Part shown: positions 7,957 through 18,683 of the stretch, piece after piece
Layout of the letters: each line of letters opens with the position of its first letter
How positions within the stretch are numbered: the stretch's first letter is position 1
Assembly: GCA_029268065.1 (NCBI GenBank)
Contig: JAJUHC010000010.1
Coordinates: forward strand, 1 to 64,000
Length of the DNA: 64,000 nucleotides
Direction: 5' to 3'
DNA from: Clostridiales bacterium
GTDB lineage: Bacteria > Bacillota > Clostridia > Oscillospirales > Oscillospiraceae
Notes under the pieces: generated by a model
What the model saw: only the letters and a program-made list of their open reading frames with translations
Database searches by the model: none
What the model was told of the DNA's origin: nothing
Made by a program: the position numbers and the translations under genes

Positions 7957-8520
7957 TTACTTGCCGGCTGCGGCGTCCGCGATTGTTTTTCCGAATTGCT
8001 GTTTAAAATATGCGGAAAGCTTGCTGACCTCGTCTTTCAACGCATCGTTTGCGCTTGCAAGCCTTCCTCCCTGCCTCGAGCTTTCGGTCTTGTCGGCGTG
8101 GTCCTTGTCCTCAAGCTTCGTAATCTCGTTTTTAGCAAGGTCGTAGTAGTAATAGTAGCCCGTACCCATTGCCGAGACGTAGGAATACTTGGTCACGGTG
8201 TTGTTTGAATAATTGAAGAGCCAGTATTCCACAGTGCTTTTGCCGTCGAGATCGGTTTTGACAAAGTTTACGGTCTTTTTTCCCTTGTCGAGCGTAATCC
8301 TCAGGCCGCTTTTTTCAAAGGGGCTGTTTTTGAGGTCGAGGCAGGTCAGAAGCCCGTTTTCCTCCTTGAATTCGAGCCCCGAGGGCTTTGACGAAGGCGT
8401 CGCCGGCGCGGTTGGAGACGGCTTTGACGCGGGCGTCGGTGTCGTTGAGGCGTTGTTCTGGCATCCGGCGAATGTAAGAATCAGAATCGCCGCGAGGGCA
8501 ATAAAAGCGGACTTTCTCAT
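7957..8520 (-). CDS. small secreted lipoprotein
   Basis: 187 residues with a lipoprotein signal: a hydrophobic stretch then LTFAGC with the lipobox Cys at residue 20. A Pro/Thr/Ser-rich linker (about 25-48) leads to a globular domain with no family I can name; it contains a Tyr run (GTGYYYYYDLAKNE) and a charged helical C-terminus. AAGGAG lies 7 bases before ATG. It is the last gene of the cobalamin-riboswitch operon, 12 bases after the ChlD-like gene, so it may be a surface accessory of corrinoid or cobalt uptake. That is inference from position only. Confidence 0.75.
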   Translation of the reverse strand: MRKSAFIALAAILILTFAGCQNNASTTPTPASKPSPTAPATPSSKPSGLEFKEENGLLTCLDLKNSPFEKSGLRITLDKGKKTVNFVKTDLDGKSTVEYWLFNYSNNTVTKYSYVSAMGTGYYYYYDLAKNEITKLEDKDHADKTESSRQGGRLASANDALKDEVSKLSAYFKQQFGKTIADAAAGK

Positions 8521-8532
8521 AATTAGTCTCCT

Positions 8533-10365
8533 TTATCTTTGTATTTTTATCATTTCTTTGATATTTGACGTAATTTCGCTTTTGGATATGGCGTCGAGCT
8601 TTACATAGGTGCTGCCCATAAGCCCTGCAAGCTCCTTTGCAAAGCCGTATTCGATAAAGCCCTTCTCCGTGTCCAGCACCATGCTCTGAATACCCAGCGT
8701 CCGCAGCCTTTCCGCCGCGGCGGACGAGTCCTTTCTCGCGTCGGAGGACATTAGCGGGACGTTGGCCTTTCCGTCGGAAATCAGGACAAGGTACTGAAGC
8801 GCGTCCGGGTCCTTCAGCTTTTCGGTCGTAAGCAGCTGACAGGCGTGCAGAAGGCCTGCGGCAAGTGGAGTTTTCCCGCCGGTGGAGAGGACGCGCAGCT
8901 CCTTTTCCGCGAGATCGACGCTCCGCGTGATATTCAGCAGCGTTTCGCCGCCCTTATCCCTGAACGCGATGATGCCCACCCTGTCGCGCTTTTGATACGC
9001 TTCGTCCAAAAGCGCCATTACCGCGCCCTTTACGGCGCGCATGCGCCGCATCGAGCCCATGGAGCCGCTCGCGTCTACGACGAACAGAATGGTAACGCCG
9101 GTACGCTTTTCCCGCACCTTTTCGCGGATGTCGCTTTGCCTTACGGCAATGGCGTTCCCGTCCCTTTCGCGGCTGCGCTGATAGAGCGCCGCTGCTCTGA
9201 GAGTCGCGTCGAGCGCGATGTCGTTCGTCTTTTTAACAGGAATGCGCGCTTTCACATACCTCCCCGAGCGGCTGCTCGTTTTTGCCTTGTTTCTTTTTCC
9301 GCTTCCTAAAAGGAGCTTTTTGATCCGAAAGTCTGAACTTATTGACAGATTGGGCTTTTCCCCTATCTCCGACGTATCTTCCTTTCCTGAGTCACCGTTT
9401 AAATCTATATCGCCGTTCTCCGGCAAGTCCGCCGGAGTATCCTGAGCGTTATTCTGATCCGCGCCTGAGGCGTCTGCGGCGCCGCTTTCCTCAGGCTCGG
9501 GCCGGAGCTCCGGAAGCGCCCGCATCCTGTGGGGAAGAGCAAATCTTGCGGCGAGTTTTATATCCCCGTCATCAACGCTGCTTTTCAGATTCCAAGCCGC
9601 GTGAGCCCTTGCCGTTTCGGCAAGCACGATTTCGCACCTGTGACCGGCGCAGCGGCCCTCGCGGGCTATGTCGGCGCAGAGGGCGTACTGAGGCTCGGAA
9701 AGACGTATCTCCCCGAGCGCCCTGACAGCGCTTTCAATTCTCTTGCGAAGTAGAGCTTCCTCGGCTTCGTATTTTTCTATGAAGTCCCTGGGAGACGATT
9801 CGTATTCGATGCGCCGCCTTACGACTTCGGCGCGGTCTTCCGTATTCTTTTCGCCTTTCGCTTCGACGTATAGCCCAAATTTATCGAGAAACGACGGCTT
9901 AAGCTGGCCTTCCTCGGGATTCATGGAGCCTATCAGGGCAAACCTCGAGGAATGCGAGAAGGAGATTCCTTCGCGTTCCACGATATTTTCACCCATAGAC
10001 GATACCGTCAGCAGGATGTTTACAATATGGGCGCTGAGAAGATTAACCTCGTCTATGTAAAGTATTCCGCCGTCTGCGGCGTAAAGAAGGCCCTTTTCAA
10101 ACTCCCGTATACCCTTCTTAATCGCACTTTCTATGCTGAGCCCGCCTGTAAGCCTGTCCTCCGTAATTCCCAGGGGAATGCTGACAACGCGCGTATCGGG
10201 CTTCAGCCGCGAAAGAGCGCGCACGAGCGTAGATTTCGCCGTGCCCTTTTCGCCGCTGATAAGCACTCCGCCTATCGCGGGGTTTATGAGATTCAGTACG
10301 AGCGCGAGTTTTATATCCTCCTGCCCGACGACCGCGCTGAAGGGATAAAAGCTGTCATTCATCAT
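8533..10365 (-). CDS. ChlD/BchD-like AAA+ and VWA chelatase subunit
   Basis: 610 residues. The N-terminal AAA+ module has Walker [15 protein letters not shown] and Walker [11 protein letters not shown]. An acidic, Asp/Glu/Asn-rich linker follows at about 290-330. The C-terminal VWA domain carries an intact MIDAS start DASGSMGSM and ends in [15 protein letters not shown], as in magnesium and cobalt chelatase D subunits. It overlaps the ChlI-like gene by 11 bases and starts at one of two adjacent ATGs. With the CobN-like gene upstream it completes a three-subunit, ATP-driven metal chelatase, most likely inserting cobalt into a corrin ring. No chlorophyll genes are seen. Confidence 0.88.
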   Translation of the reverse strand: MMNDSFYPFSAVVGQEDIKLALVLNLINPAIGGVLISGEKGTAKSTLVRALSRLKPDTRVVSIPLGITEDRLTGGLSIESAIKKGIREFEKGLLYAADGGILYIDEVNLLSAHIVNILLTVSSMGENIVEREGISFSHSSRFALIGSMNPEEGQLKPSFLDKFGLYVEAKGEKNTEDRAEVVRRRIEYESSPRDFIEKYEAEEALLRKRIESAVRALGEIRLSEPQYALCADIAREGRCAGHRCEIVLAETARAHAAWNLKSSVDDGDIKLAARFALPHRMRALPELRPEPEESGAADASGADQNNAQDTPADLPENGDIDLNGDSGKEDTSEIGEKPNLSISSDFRIKKLLLGSGKRNKAKTSSRSGRYVKARIPVKKTNDIALDATLRAAALYQRSRERDGNAIAVRQSDIREKVREKRTGVTILFVVDASGSMGSMRRMRAVKGAVMALLDEAYQKRDRVGIIAFRDKGGETLLNITRSVDLAEKELRVLSTGGKTPLAAGLLHACQLLTTEKLKDPDALQYLVLISDGKANVPLMSSDARKDSSAAAERLRTLGIQSMVLDTEKGFIEYGFAKELAGLMGSTYVKLDAISKSEITSNIKEMIKIQR

Positions 10366-11389
10366 AAAAATCAGATTTCTCTATCATTTTTTCTATATCG
10401 AAAAGGTCTAGCGCCGACTCGTCAAAGGGACGCTTTCGCATCCTGTGAGGGAGGGCGAGCCTTGCGGCGGCGGCGATATCCTCGCGACCTACGCTCTGCG
10501 CGCCCCGGAAAGCGGCGTTCGTCAGCGCCGTTTTCAGCATGGTGATGTCGGCCCGGTGACCGTCCACGTCAAGGCTTACCGATATTTTCGCTATGAGCTT
10601 CAGCGCGTCTTCCGAGTATGTCACGCTTCTCAGGCGCCTTTTTGCGTCCTCTATCCGCTCTCCCAGCATTTTCTGCTCCCCGCTGTAAAGCCTTGCGAAG
10701 GCCTCGGGGTCGTCCTCGTATGCGAGGCGCCTTTTTACCACCTCTATCCTCCGGCCGATATCGTCTTCGGCCTGAATATTCACAACGAGTCCGAAACGGT
10801 CCAGAAGTTGGGGGCGAAGGTCGCCTTCCTCGGGATTCATGGTTCCCACGAGTATGAAGCGTGAGGGATGGGTGTAGGAGATCCCTTCGCGCTCTATGGA
10901 GTTTACTCCCATTGCCGCGGAGTCAAGAAGCACGTCGACGAGATGGTCTTCAAGCAGGTTGATTTCGTCCACATACAGTATGTTCCTGTTGGCCTCTGCG
11001 AGGATGCCCGGCTCGAAGCGCTTTTCGCCGTGCTTTATTGCGTGTTCTATGTCGATTGTTCCGACGACCCTGTCCTCCGTCGCGCTTACGGGAAGATTGA
11101 CTACCCTCATTCTGCGGAAGAGCTCCTTTTTGGGGATGGCCGCTTCACGGCATTCGTCGCACCAGAAGCTGTCGTCGCTCGGGTCGCAGGCGTAGCGGCA
11201 GCCCTCGACTTCCGCGCGTTCGGGCAGGACGTCCGCAAGCGCCCTTACGGCGGTGGACTTCGCGGTGCCCTTTTCGCCCCTTATGAGCACGCCTCCCAGC
11301 AGGGGGTTTATCATATTCAGTATGAGAGCCCTTTTCATTTCCTCCTGTCCGACTATGGCGCAAAAGGGGTATGCGGTCTTTTTTTCCAT
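10355..11389 (-). CDS. ChlI/BchI-like AAA+ chelatase subunit
   Basis: 344 residues. Walker A is [15 protein letters not shown] and Walker B is [10 protein letters not shown], followed by the ChlI hallmark [20 protein letters not shown] Cys-bearing insertion ([18 protein letters not shown]) lies after Walker A, as in many bacterial ChlI proteins that partner CobN. ATG 11389 follows GAGGAATC and overlaps the CobN stop. It would form the hexameric ATPase ring with the ChlD-like protein and drive metal insertion by the CobN-like subunit. Confidence 0.9.
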   Translation of the reverse strand: MEKKTAYPFCAIVGQEEMKRALILNMINPLLGGVLIRGEKGTAKSTAVRALADVLPERAEVEGCRYACDPSDDSFWCDECREAAIPKKELFRRMRVVNLPVSATEDRVVGTIDIEHAIKHGEKRFEPGILAEANRNILYVDEINLLEDHLVDVLLDSAAMGVNSIEREGISYTHPSRFILVGTMNPEEGDLRPQLLDRFGLVVNIQAEDDIGRRIEVVKRRLAYEDDPEAFARLYSGEQKMLGERIEDAKRRLRSVTYSEDALKLIAKISVSLDVDGHRADITMLKTALTNAAFRGAQSVGREDIAAAARLALPHRMRKRPFDESALDLFDIEKMIEKSDFYDE

Positions 11390-14300
11390 TACAATGATTC
11401 CTCGATTCTGTCTTCAAGCTCCAGAAAAGCCTTTTTTATTTCCGCGATCTGCTCGTCGGAAGCCTTCCAGTAGCCGCGCTTATAGTACTCCATCATCTGC
11501 TCGAGTATGCTCATGTAGGCGTACGGGTTGTTTTCGGCGAGTCTTCTGCGCATCGCTTCGTCCTCCACATAAGCTTTGTGCATGTCGTTGTAAATCCACT
11601 CCTCAACACTTCCGGTGGTCGCGGCAAGCCCCATGACGTTTTCAAACCTCTCGGCGATCTTCTGCGTCCCGTGGTATTTTGATTTCAGCATAGCGTCTAT
11701 CCACTTCGGATTCAGCACGCGGGTGCGTATACCTCGGTTGATTGATTTGTCCACCGTTTCCGTCAGGACCCTGTCGCCTGTCGTGTCGGTTATATACATC
11801 GCGGCCTTTTTCCCGCGCACCATCTCAACCGATTTTGAGAGCCCGCCGAAATATTCGAAGTAGTGGTCGAGATCCGTGATCTCGTATTCCTGGTTGTCGC
11901 GTATCTGAGACACGATGTCCACGCTTTTCAGGTTCGTTTCGTACAGCCCGTTTACGTCCGCGCCGTGTGACGAGCGGTTGTAAACGTATCTGAGGCTGGT
12001 CAGGAACTGGCTCCCGAGCTGTCCCTCGGTCTCCCAGGCCTTCGTCTCGATAATGGTTGTTATCCCCGTCCCGTATTCGCCCTCCTTCGGGCCGAAAAAT
12101 CTCGAGACGCAGAGCTTCTCCGCTTCCTGCTCGCCATAGCCCTCGTCGAGAAGCTTTTCGTAAATCTTCCTTGAATGCGCTTTAAAGTAGTTTTGCCCAT
12201 CATCCTCCTCGGCCTCATAGAGCTGGTGCAGCACATCGTCAAGATTGTTAATGAGATTGGGGAACATGTCCCTGAAAAAACCGCAGATATTTACGGTGAC
12301 GTCTATTCTGGGGCGTCCGAGCTCCCCAATTGGAATGATCTCCAGCTTCGGCTCCCAGAGCGAGCTTTTCTTATCAAGCCGTATTCCAAGGTATCCGAGT
12401 ATCTGCGAAAAGGTCTCCCCCTGCGTCCGCGAGGTTTCAAGCCCCCATAGGATCACCGCCGCGGAATCGGGGTAAACGCCGTTTTCTCTCTTATAGGTCA
12501 TTATCGTGTTTTCGGCGATTTTCACGCCGCGCTCAAAGGCCGTGCGCGAGGGGACCAAGCGCTGGTCGAACTGATAAAGGTTTGTTCCGGTCGGAAGGAT
12601 GTCGGGGTTCCTGTAAATGTCGCCCGCCTGCTTCGCCGGCGTATATCCGCCGGAAAGGGCGTGAACGAGCGCTTCAAGCTCCCGGTTCTCCAGTACCCTT
12701 TCATATACGGACCTGCCGTATTCAAGCGTCGCCTTATATTCTTCCGTATTTTTATCCGGAAGCCTCCCGTTTTCAAAGTAAGCCCTGAAAACGGCCTCGG
12801 CCGCATCCTCATATTCCTGTATTTTCTTGTAAGCGCCCTTCTCCTCAAGCGCCTCGATATCGTCGCCTCGCTCGAGCGCACATAGCGCGCGCAGGGAAAC
12901 GACACCGTTTCTGCTGTATCTGAGGAGCCCCTTTACATACTCGAGCGCCTCTTCTTCGGTATAGCCTGAGCCGATGACATGGAGACCGCTCGGGATAAGG
13001 CTCATGTTCATTCTGTAAAGCTCGGCTTCTATTTCCTCGAGATTCCCGGGCAGATTGAGCGAGGCGGCGGCCTTGCGAATATTATCAAGCACGTCCTTAG
13101 CCGCTGAGGGAGATAGAGAAAGCGAGTGGTGGTAGTCGTCCACCAGAGCGGAAAGAGCCGCGTAATCGCCGTAAAGCCTTCCCGGCACGAACACGGGGGG
13201 CTGGTAGCTGATGATTTGGGCATGCGAGCGCCGCTTTGCTATCATAGCCTCCGAGGGGTTGCCGCAGTAATAGAGATAGAGGTGGGGAACGCCCCACGTT
13301 AGCATGTCGGGATAGCAGTCTCCGCTCATGCCGCACTCCTTGCCCTTCAGGAATTCCAGGGTGCCGTGCGTGCCTACGTGGATTATTGCGTCTGCCCTGA
13401 ACTCGTCCCTGAGATACTTATAAAAAGCCAGGTATTGGTGATGCGGCGGCAGCGTTTTGTCGTGGTACAGCTTATCCTGCTCCTCGTGCAGCCCCCTCGA
13501 GGGCTGAAGCCCGATGAGAACCTTGCCGCTTAAAAGGGCGGGAATGAGAAAATCCCCGTTTTCGTCCGTCATGATGCTTCCGCCCGGCTTGCCCCAGGTT
13601 TCCTCGATAAGGGCGCGCTCGGGCAGCGTTTCGAAATATTCTCTGTACTTTTTCAGCGGATATCTTATCATCTCCGGGCACTCGTCCGAATAGCGTCCGG
13701 AGTTGACAAGCCTTCCGGCGCAAAACTCGCTCATAAGGGTTTCCGAGGAGAGCGCGTCGTTATCGAAGCCCGATTCCTTGAGCTTTGCCATGATGCGTTC
13801 GACAGACTTGAACGTGTCGAGAAAAGCGCCGCCGAAGAGATTCCCTTCGCCGGGTGGGTAGTTGTAGCATATTATCGCGATTTTTTTCTCCGACGCGGGC
13901 TTTTTTGAAAGCGCTATGTAATTCTTTGCAGTTTCCGAAAGGCGTTTAAGGCGCTCCGGGATGATTTCCAGCTCGTTTAGAACGACGTCGAACTTCTCGT
14001 TCAGGATCGGCTCGCCCTTGGCTCCGACGGGAAAGGTTTCAAGCGCGCCGTCGAACTCCGGCAGCATTACCGATATCAAAACCTCGGAAGAGCTGCTTCC
14101 CTGAACGGACGACCTCCATTCCTCCACGGTTCGGTGTGATATGAACATCGGGTGGAAATACGGCGCGCCTATCCTCGAAAGCAGATCGGTGCCGGCCTTG
14201 ATGTTGCCGCCCATGGGCCCGGCGCTCAGCCTGAAGGACATGGTGTTTACGATGAGGTCAGGTTTCCGCGGCAGCGTTTTCGTCAGCACTTCCTCAAGAG

Positions 14301-15090
14301 CGCCCGATTCGAGGCCGCTTGTGCCTGAAACAGCCACGGGAAGCACGTTCGCAAATTCAAGGAAGCTCTTTTGAATCGCGGACGCCGCCGTGGAATAGTC
14401 CATAGGGTAAATGTGAGCGTAAAACAGAAGAGCTATGACAGGCTTTTCCTCGTCGTAGGGATAGTCGGCGGCAAATTCCGCGACGGTGCCATAAAATTTC
14501 ATGGTTTCAGGGTCGCAGAGAGAGACGGTTGGAACCTCACGCGCGTCCTCCGGCCTGGGAAGGCCTCTCTCCCCTCCGTAATCGCGCAAAATGAGGTAGA
14601 GCATGTTGAGGATGTTCACGTAATCTGCGACGTAAAAATACTTGCATATCTGGCTGTAAGTTTTCATGTCGCGCATTTTGCCGGGCATGATTTTTCCCAT
14701 CTTCTCCGCCATGTCCCGCATTTTTTTCATTGCGTTCATGTCGGGCTTTTCCGCGCCGACCTCTGTTTTCATCGAGGCCGCCGAAAAGTCACCGAGGCGA
14801 AGGTACTCCCGCCCCGCGTTGCCGTAAGGCACTATGTATCCGCGACATCTCTCAAGGCCTCCGAGTACGGCTTTTATGACGTCTGGGCTTGCCCCCATGA
14901 GGTCGACAAACACAAAATCGCTGACCGCGATATCCTCGCTTATCTGCCTGAGCTTCTGGGCGGAGTATTCCGAAAGCGCGTTGTATATTTTCAGCTCGAG
15001 CGCGCCCCGTGACAATTCGCCGACCGTTTTCTCTGCCTTGATCAGGCAGGCTATTGCGGGAGAGGAAACCGATATGAATGTAAACTTCAT
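11389..15090 (-). CDS. cobN: CobN/ChlH-family chelatase large subunit
   Basis: 1233 residues, the usual size of CobN/BchH. Recognisable family blocks include an N-terminal region with [20 protein letters not shown], the central [20 protein letters not shown] motif with conserved His residues thought to act in porphyrinoid binding, and a C-terminal third with [11 protein letters not shown] and [12 protein letters not shown]. In this family H/N subunits bind the tetrapyrrole and metal. Chlorophyll synthesis is absent and the gene is downstream of a cobalamin riboswitch with a BtuFCD-type importer, so cobaltochelatase is the best call. Its start overlaps the ABC ATPase gene by 4 bases. Late aerobic-type CobN in an anaerobe without visible cob genes is notable; the corrin pathway may lie elsewhere. 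Confidence 0.88.
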   Translation of the reverse strand: MKFTFISVSSPAIACLIKAEKTVGELSRGALELKIYNALSEYSAQKLRQISEDIAVSDFVFVDLMGASPDVIKAVLGGLERCRGYIVPYGNAGREYLRLGDFSAASMKTEVGAEKPDMNAMKKMRDMAEKMGKIMPGKMRDMKTYSQICKYFYVADYVNILNMLYLILRDYGGERGLPRPEDAREVPTVSLCDPETMKFYGTVAEFAADYPYDEEKPVIALLFYAHIYPMDYSTAASAIQKSFLEFANVLPVAVSGTSGLESGALEEVLTKTLPRKPDLIVNTMSFRLSAGPMGGNIKAGTDLLSRIGAPYFHPMFISHRTVEEWRSSVQGSSSSEVLISVMLPEFDGALETFPVGAKGEPILNEKFDVVLNELEIIPERLKRLSETAKNYIALSKKPASEKKIAIICYNYPPGEGNLFGGAFLDTFKSVERIMAKLKESGFDNDALSSETLMSEFCAGRLVNSGRYSDECPEMIRYPLKKYREYFETLPERALIEETWGKPGGSIMTDENGDFLIPALLSGKVLIGLQPSRGLHEEQDKLYHDKTLPPHHQYLAFYKYLRDEFRADAIIHVGTHGTLEFLKGKECGMSGDCYPDMLTWGVPHLYLYYCGNPSEAMIAKRRSHAQIISYQPPVFVPGRLYGDYAALSALVDDYHHSLSLSPSAAKDVLDNIRKAAASLNLPGNLEEIEAELYRMNMSLIPSGLHVIGSGYTEEEALEYVKGLLRYSRNGVVSLRALCALERGDDIEALEEKGAYKKIQEYEDAAEAVFRAYFENGRLPDKNTEEYKATLEYGRSVYERVLENRELEALVHALSGGYTPAKQAGDIYRNPDILPTGTNLYQFDQRLVPSRTAFERGVKIAENTIMTYKRENGVYPDSAAVILWGLETSRTQGETFSQILGYLGIRLDKKSSLWEPKLEIIPIGELGRPRIDVTVNICGFFRDMFPNLINNLDDVLHQLYEAEEDDGQNYFKAHSRKIYEKLLDEGYGEQEAEKLCVSRFFGPKEGEYGTGITTIIETKAWETEGQLGSQFLTSLRYVYNRSSHGADVNGLYETNLKSVDIVSQIRDNQEYEITDLDHYFEYFGGLSKSVEMVRGKKAAMYITDTTGDRVLTETVDKSINRGIRTRVLNPKWIDAMLKSKYHGTQKIAERFENVMGLAATTGSVEEWIYNDMHKAYVEDEAMRRRLAENNPYAYMSILEQMMEYYKRGYWKASDEQIAEIKKAFLELEDRIEESL

Positions 15091-15881
15091 TTTTTCACCA
15101 CTCTTTTCGCATAGAATACCGGCTTTTCAGTTTCTCTGTCGCTCATAATTTCGGCCTCCACCCTGAAAACGTCCTCAAGGATGCCGTCCCTGATGACCTG
15201 CCATGGATCGCCCTGCCGGTAGATTTTTTTGTCCTTGAGCACAATAAGCTCGTCGGAATACCGCGCCGCGTGGTTCATGTCGTGAAGCACCATCACGATG
15301 GTAATGCCTTCTTCCTGGTTTAAGCGCCTGACGAGCTCCATGATTTCAAGCTGATGCGATATGTCAAGATATGTGGTAGGCTCGTCGAGCAGAAGCACCT
15401 CCGGCTTTTGAGCCACGGCCATGGCAATCAGCGCGCGCTGCCGCTCGCCGCCGGAAAGGGAATTGAGCTTGCGCGCTTTCAGCTCCGTTGTTCCGGTTTT
15501 CTCAAGCGCCCATTCAACAATTTTCTCATCTTCGCCGCTTTGTCCTTCCCACCATCTCTTATGTGCGAAGCGTCCGTACTGAACGAGCGTGCCGACGGAT
15601 ACGTCTGTCATCGCGGTATTGCTCTGGCCCAAAACCGCCATCTTCCGCGCTACCAGCTTTGTGTTTGTTCTGAAAATGTTGTGCCCGTCAAGAAGCACCC
15701 TGCCGCTTGAGGGCTTCAGATTTCTGCTCATTGTACGTATAAGCGTGGTCTTGCCGCAGCCGTTCGGCCCTACTATCGAATATATTTTTCCCTTCTCTAT
15801 GCTGAGGCTTATGTCGTACAGTATCGGATCGTCCTTATAGCTTACGCTAAGATTTTCTACTTTTATTACAGCTTCACTCAT
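15087..15881 (-). CDS. btuD: ABC transporter ATPase, BtuD/FecE family
   Basis: 264 residues with Walker A VGPNGCGKTTLIRTM, signature LSGGERQRALIAMA, Walker B EVLLLDEPTTYLD and the switch His in VMVLHDMNHAARY. These match ATPases of type II importers for cobalamin, haem and siderophores. AGGGG precedes ATG 15881. It lies between the CobN-like gene and the permease, under the minus-strand cobalamin riboswitch, which argues for corrinoid (or cobalt-chelate) cargo rather than iron siderophore. Confidence 0.88.
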   Translation of the reverse strand: MSEAVIKVENLSVSYKDDPILYDISLSIEKGKIYSIVGPNGCGKTTLIRTMSRNLKPSSGRVLLDGHNIFRTNTKLVARKMAVLGQSNTAMTDVSVGTLVQYGRFAHKRWWEGQSGEDEKIVEWALEKTGTTELKARKLNSLSGGERQRALIAMAVAQKPEVLLLDEPTTYLDISHQLEIMELVRRLNQEEGITIVMVLHDMNHAARYSDELIVLKDKKIYRQGDPWQVIRDGILEDVFRVEAEIMSDRETEKPVFYAKRVVKK

Positions 15882-15888
15882 AATACCC

Positions 15889-16881
15889 CTACTTTCTCAG
15901 TAGATAGAGGAAGAACGGAACGCCCAAAATAGCCATGATGATGCCGACGGGGATCTCTGTCGGGCTGAAAACCGTTCTCGCGAAGGTATCGCTGAACATG
16001 ACGAGAGCCGCTCCCATAAGCGAGGAGGAGGGAAAGAGAAATTTGTGGTCGTTTCCGGAAATGAGCCTGACGCTGTGGGGCACAATAAGCCCTACAAAGC
16101 CCAAAAGACCGACGGCGCTCACCGCACTGGCGGCGAGAAGGGCGGCCAGCGCGGTAAAACCGAGACGCGTCGCTTCAACATTCAGCCCAAGCCCCCTGGC
16201 GACGTCGTCGCCGAGCACGAGTATGTTCATTTTTTCCGAAAGCAGGAGCGTGACCGCGATTCCGACTATGGAATAGGGCAGCACGGTGTAGACCTCGGGC
16301 CAGCTTCTTGCGGAAAGGCTCCCGTTCATGAAGGTAAGGGCTCCGTGGACCCTGTCGCTGAAAAATACCAGCGTAGCGGATATTCCGGCGCTGAAAAGAG
16401 CGGATACCGCCACTCCGGCAAGGATTATCCTCGTAGGCTCGATGCCACCCTTCCATGCGAGGCTGTATATTATCACGGCGGCGAGCATGGCCCCGAAAAA
16501 GGCGGCAATCGGGACAAAGCGCTGATACTGCGGCAGTATTACAAGTATGAATATTCCAAAAAGCCCCGCGCCGCTGCTTATGCCTATGATGCTGGGGTCG
16601 GCCAGCGGGTTTTTCATAACGCCCTGAAGTATCGCGCCCGCAAGCGCCAGATTCATTCCCACAAGCCCCCCCAGTATCATGCGCGGGAGCCTTATGTTCC
16701 AGATGACCATACCCTCTACGCTTTTCCGGCTTCCGCCGATTGCCGAAAGCACCTGCTGTACGCTGATTTTCATGGTACCCACGATGTTTCCCATAAAGAA
16801 AGCGGCTATAACCAGGAAAAGAAGTATAAGCATAAAGGCGATTTTAAACCTTACGGTATCCTTCAACGCTGTTTTCTCCAT
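15889..16881 (-). CDS. btuC: FecCD/BtuC-family permease
   Basis: 330 residues and highly hydrophobic, consistent with about ten membrane helices. Family blocks: RLPRMILGGLVGMNLALAGA near residue 65, NPLADPSIIGISSGAGLFGI, and near the C-terminus GLLGFVGLIVPHSVRLISGN (the GFVGLIVPH motif contacts the ATPase). ATG 16881 overlaps the stop of the binding-protein gene. It forms the membrane channel for the neighbouring ATPase and solute-binding lipoprotein. Confidence 0.9.
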   Translation of the reverse strand: MEKTALKDTVRFKIAFMLILLFLVIAAFFMGNIVGTMKISVQQVLSAIGGSRKSVEGMVIWNIRLPRMILGGLVGMNLALAGAILQGVMKNPLADPSIIGISSGAGLFGIFILVILPQYQRFVPIAAFFGAMLAAVIIYSLAWKGGIEPTRIILAGVAVSALFSAGISATLVFFSDRVHGALTFMNGSLSARSWPEVYTVLPYSIVGIAVTLLLSEKMNILVLGDDVARGLGLNVEATRLGFTALAALLAASAVSAVGLLGFVGLIVPHSVRLISGNDHKFLFPSSSLMGAALVMFSDTFARTVFSPTEIPVGIIMAILGVPFFLYLLRK

Positions 16882-17921
16882 CAGCTTACCGCCCCGTATA
16901 TTTCCGGATAAATGCTTTTCGCAAGATATGCTATTGCGTCCACATAATATGGCCCTGCGTTATATAGATAGTACTGCTGAGGCAGATATATCACGCGCCC
17001 TTCGCTTATCGCCTTTACCGAGCTCCATGCGGGGTTTGAGGAAAACTGCTGCTGCACGGTTTTCCGGGCCTCCTCGTTGCTGGAGATCATAGTCGTCACA
17101 AGAATATAATCGGGATTTTGCTTTACTATGTATTCGATATCCAGGGGCGTCGTTTCCGAGCCTATTGTGTCCGGCGGCAGATTTGACGCGATATTTTTGA
17201 GCTTCAGTATGCCGGCGATGTCGCCCGCGATGCTGTTGTCGAGCTTGACCGCCAGGGATTTGGACGTGACGTAGAGAATGGCCACGCTCGTATTTTTGTC
17301 AGGCAGCTTTTTCACGATCTCGTTTTTGCCGTCAGTAAGCTTTTTAACCTTCTCCTCCGCGGCGCCGCTTACGCCGAGGATCTTGCCGAAGGCCCTGTAT
17401 GAAGCTATAACGTCGTCAAAGCTCCTGATATGCGTGACTATTACCTTGAAGCCCATGTTCCTGAAAGAAGCCGCCGCGACGTTCTGGGTGCCTGACTGCG
17501 CTATTATAAGATCGGGCTTTAGTGCCACAACCGACTCCACGTTGACGGCGTAAACCTGACCGACCTGAGGCAGAGCCTTGATTTCGGCTTCGTACCCCTC
17601 CGTGATTCGCACGTTTTGGCTTACATCCGAGCTGCAGACGGATTTGCCGCCGAGGTCGTACCAGATGTTCATAGGGGTGCCGGACAAAACCGCGACCCTC
17701 TGCGGCTTTGCTTCAAGCGTGATCTCGTTGCCTAGACAGTCCTTTACCCTGAGAGGATAAGCGTCTCCCGTCACAGAAATCAAGGCGCTTCCGTCGGCCG
17801 CTTCCGTCGGAGCGGCGGAAGGCTTTGCTGTGCTCTGAACGGGCTTGATGTCGGAAGAGCACCCGAGCGAAGCGAGAATCATGCATGCGGCAAGGGAAAA
17901 AACGACCAATCTATTTTTCAT
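16881..17921 (-). CDS. btuF: BtuF/FepB-type substrate-binding lipoprotein
   Basis: 346 residues. The signal sequence ends in a lipobox with Cys at residue 21 (ILASLGC), so the protein is membrane-anchored. The mature part has the periplasmic-binding fold of class III proteins: RVAVLSGTPMNIWYDLGG, the long helix bridging the lobes, and SLKPDLIIAQSG-like turn (VALKPDLIIAQSG). AAGGAG lies 8 bases before ATG. It is the first gene after the minus-strand cobalamin riboswitch and its terminator, so cobalamin or another corrinoid is the likely ligand. Confidence 0.85.
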   Translation of the reverse strand: MKNRLVVFSLAACMILASLGCSSDIKPVQSTAKPSAAPTEAADGSALISVTGDAYPLRVKDCLGNEITLEAKPQRVAVLSGTPMNIWYDLGGKSVCSSDVSQNVRITEGYEAEIKALPQVGQVYAVNVESVVALKPDLIIAQSGTQNVAAASFRNMGFKVIVTHIRSFDDVIASYRAFGKILGVSGAAEEKVKKLTDGKNEIVKKLPDKNTSVAILYVTSKSLAVKLDNSIAGDIAGILKLKNIASNLPPDTIGSETTPLDIEYIVKQNPDYILVTTMISSNEEARKTVQQQFSSNPAWSSVKAISEGRVIYLPQQYYLYNAGPYYVDAIAYLAKSIYPEIYGAVS

Positions 17922-17939
17922 AATACAATCTCCTTGACA

Positions 17940-17968
17940 AAAAAATCAAAGGCGGCCCTGCGGCCGCC
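17940..17968 (-). terminator. riboswitch-controlled intrinsic terminator
   Basis: On the minus strand GGCGGCC (17968-17962) pairs with GGCCGCC (17957-17951), followed by TTTGATTTTTTTG. It lies between the riboswitch and the btuF-like start, which fits transcription attenuation by bound cobalamin. Confidence 0.8.
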
Positions 17969-18057
17969 CTAATCTCACAATAATGCACGTCACTAATGAC
18001 TTGCAGAAAACTTATCGCTCAAAACGCTCTGATACACCGCAGGCTTGTTTTGAAAAG

Positions 18058-18215
18058 ATAGGAGCAGGTCTCCTGACTTAAGATCATCGCTCCAAGGCGC
18101 CTTCTCGGGCTTGCGCCCAATGGCATATGCCTTGAAACTCCCAAACACAGTGACGGGTTCGTTCCGGATTCCGACCGGATTCCCTATTAATTCCCAAAGG
18201 AAACTCCAAATCCTG
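18058..18215 (-). ncRNA. cobalamin riboswitch (minus strand)
   Basis: Read on the minus strand, the conserved elements appear in order: a GGAATCCGG segment, CGTCACTGTG, an AAGGCATATGCCATTGG arm, GAGAAGGCG, and the closing B12 box AGTCAGGAGACCTGC at about 18079-18065. The downstream intrinsic terminator and the BtuFCD-CobN-ChlID operon fit a cobalamin OFF switch. The boundaries are approximate. It is separated by about 100 bases from a divergent promoter that leads into a second cobalamin riboswitch. Confidence 0.9.
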
Positions 18216-18253
18216 ATATGTATTCAATTTTTTCTGATTTTTATACGATATGA

Positions 18254-18282
18254 GTTATATATCATGCTGCGCTTAAAGTCAA
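18254..18282 (-). promoter_or_regulatory. promoter for the btuFCD-cobN-chlID operon
   Basis: On the minus strand TTGACT (18282-18277), a 17-base spacer, then TATAAC (18259-18254). Transcription would start about 30 bases before the riboswitch. Confidence 0.7.
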
Positions 18283-18339
18283 TACCATTGAGCAAAATCT
18301 GCGATTTTAGTAAATTGTTACGCTATTTTCAGGAAGATG

Positions 18340-18368
18340 TTGACAGAGCAAGGCGATTGTGTTATTTT
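18340..18368 (+). promoter_or_regulatory. promoter for riboswitch A unit
   Basis: TTGACA (18340-18345), 17-base spacer, TATTTT (18363-18368). It is divergent from the minus-strand promoter about 60 bases away and is placed about 20 bases before cobalamin riboswitch A. Confidence 0.65.
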
Positions 18369-18387
18369 GTTCTCAAACCGAATAGTT

Positions 18388-18585
18388 TTTGAAGTGTCCC
18401 TTAAGGCGCAGAGCCTTTGGGGAAGAATAGGGAATCGGGTGAGAATCCCGAACGGAACCGCCGCTGTATGCGTTTTAAGGCGCGCTCGTCGACGAAAGTC
18501 GGTCACTGGGAAACTGGGAAGGCAAGAGCCGCGCGACCGGAGGAAGCTCCTGCGAACGTGAGTCAGAAGACCTGCTTTGAAACGG
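18388..18585 (+). ncRNA. cobalamin riboswitch A (plus strand)
   Basis: Conserved blocks appear in order: AAGTGTCCCTTAAGG, GGGAAGAATAGGGAATC, GGGTGAGAATCCCGAACGG, the core CCGCCGCTGTATGCG, GTCGGTCACTGGG, ACTGGGAAGGC and the closing GTCAGAAGACCTGC. This is a full-length cobalamin aptamer. It is closely similar to riboswitch B near 30180 and clearly different from the minus-strand one. A U-rich terminator follows about 50 bases on. Confidence 0.92.
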
Positions 18586-18634
18586 CTTCGCCTGCTGGAA
18601 GCTTGTGGCGGGGCGCATTTAATTTACAGATAAA

Positions 18635-18682
18635 CGGCTGTGATGATCTTTTGGTTGTCGCAGCTGTTTTGTTTTTGTTTTG
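18635..18682 (+). terminator. intrinsic terminator after riboswitch A
   Basis: CGGCTGTGATGAT (18635-18647) pairs with GTTGTCGCAGCTG (18654-18666) with G-U pairs, followed by TTTTGTTTTTGTTTTG. The layout matches that after riboswitch B, so it is the expression platform. Confidence 0.8.
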
Positions 18683-18683
18683 A

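Noticed and set aside
11145-11417. Small minus-strand frame inside the ChlI-like gene
   Set aside because: It overlaps the Walker region of ChlI in another frame; no independent signals.
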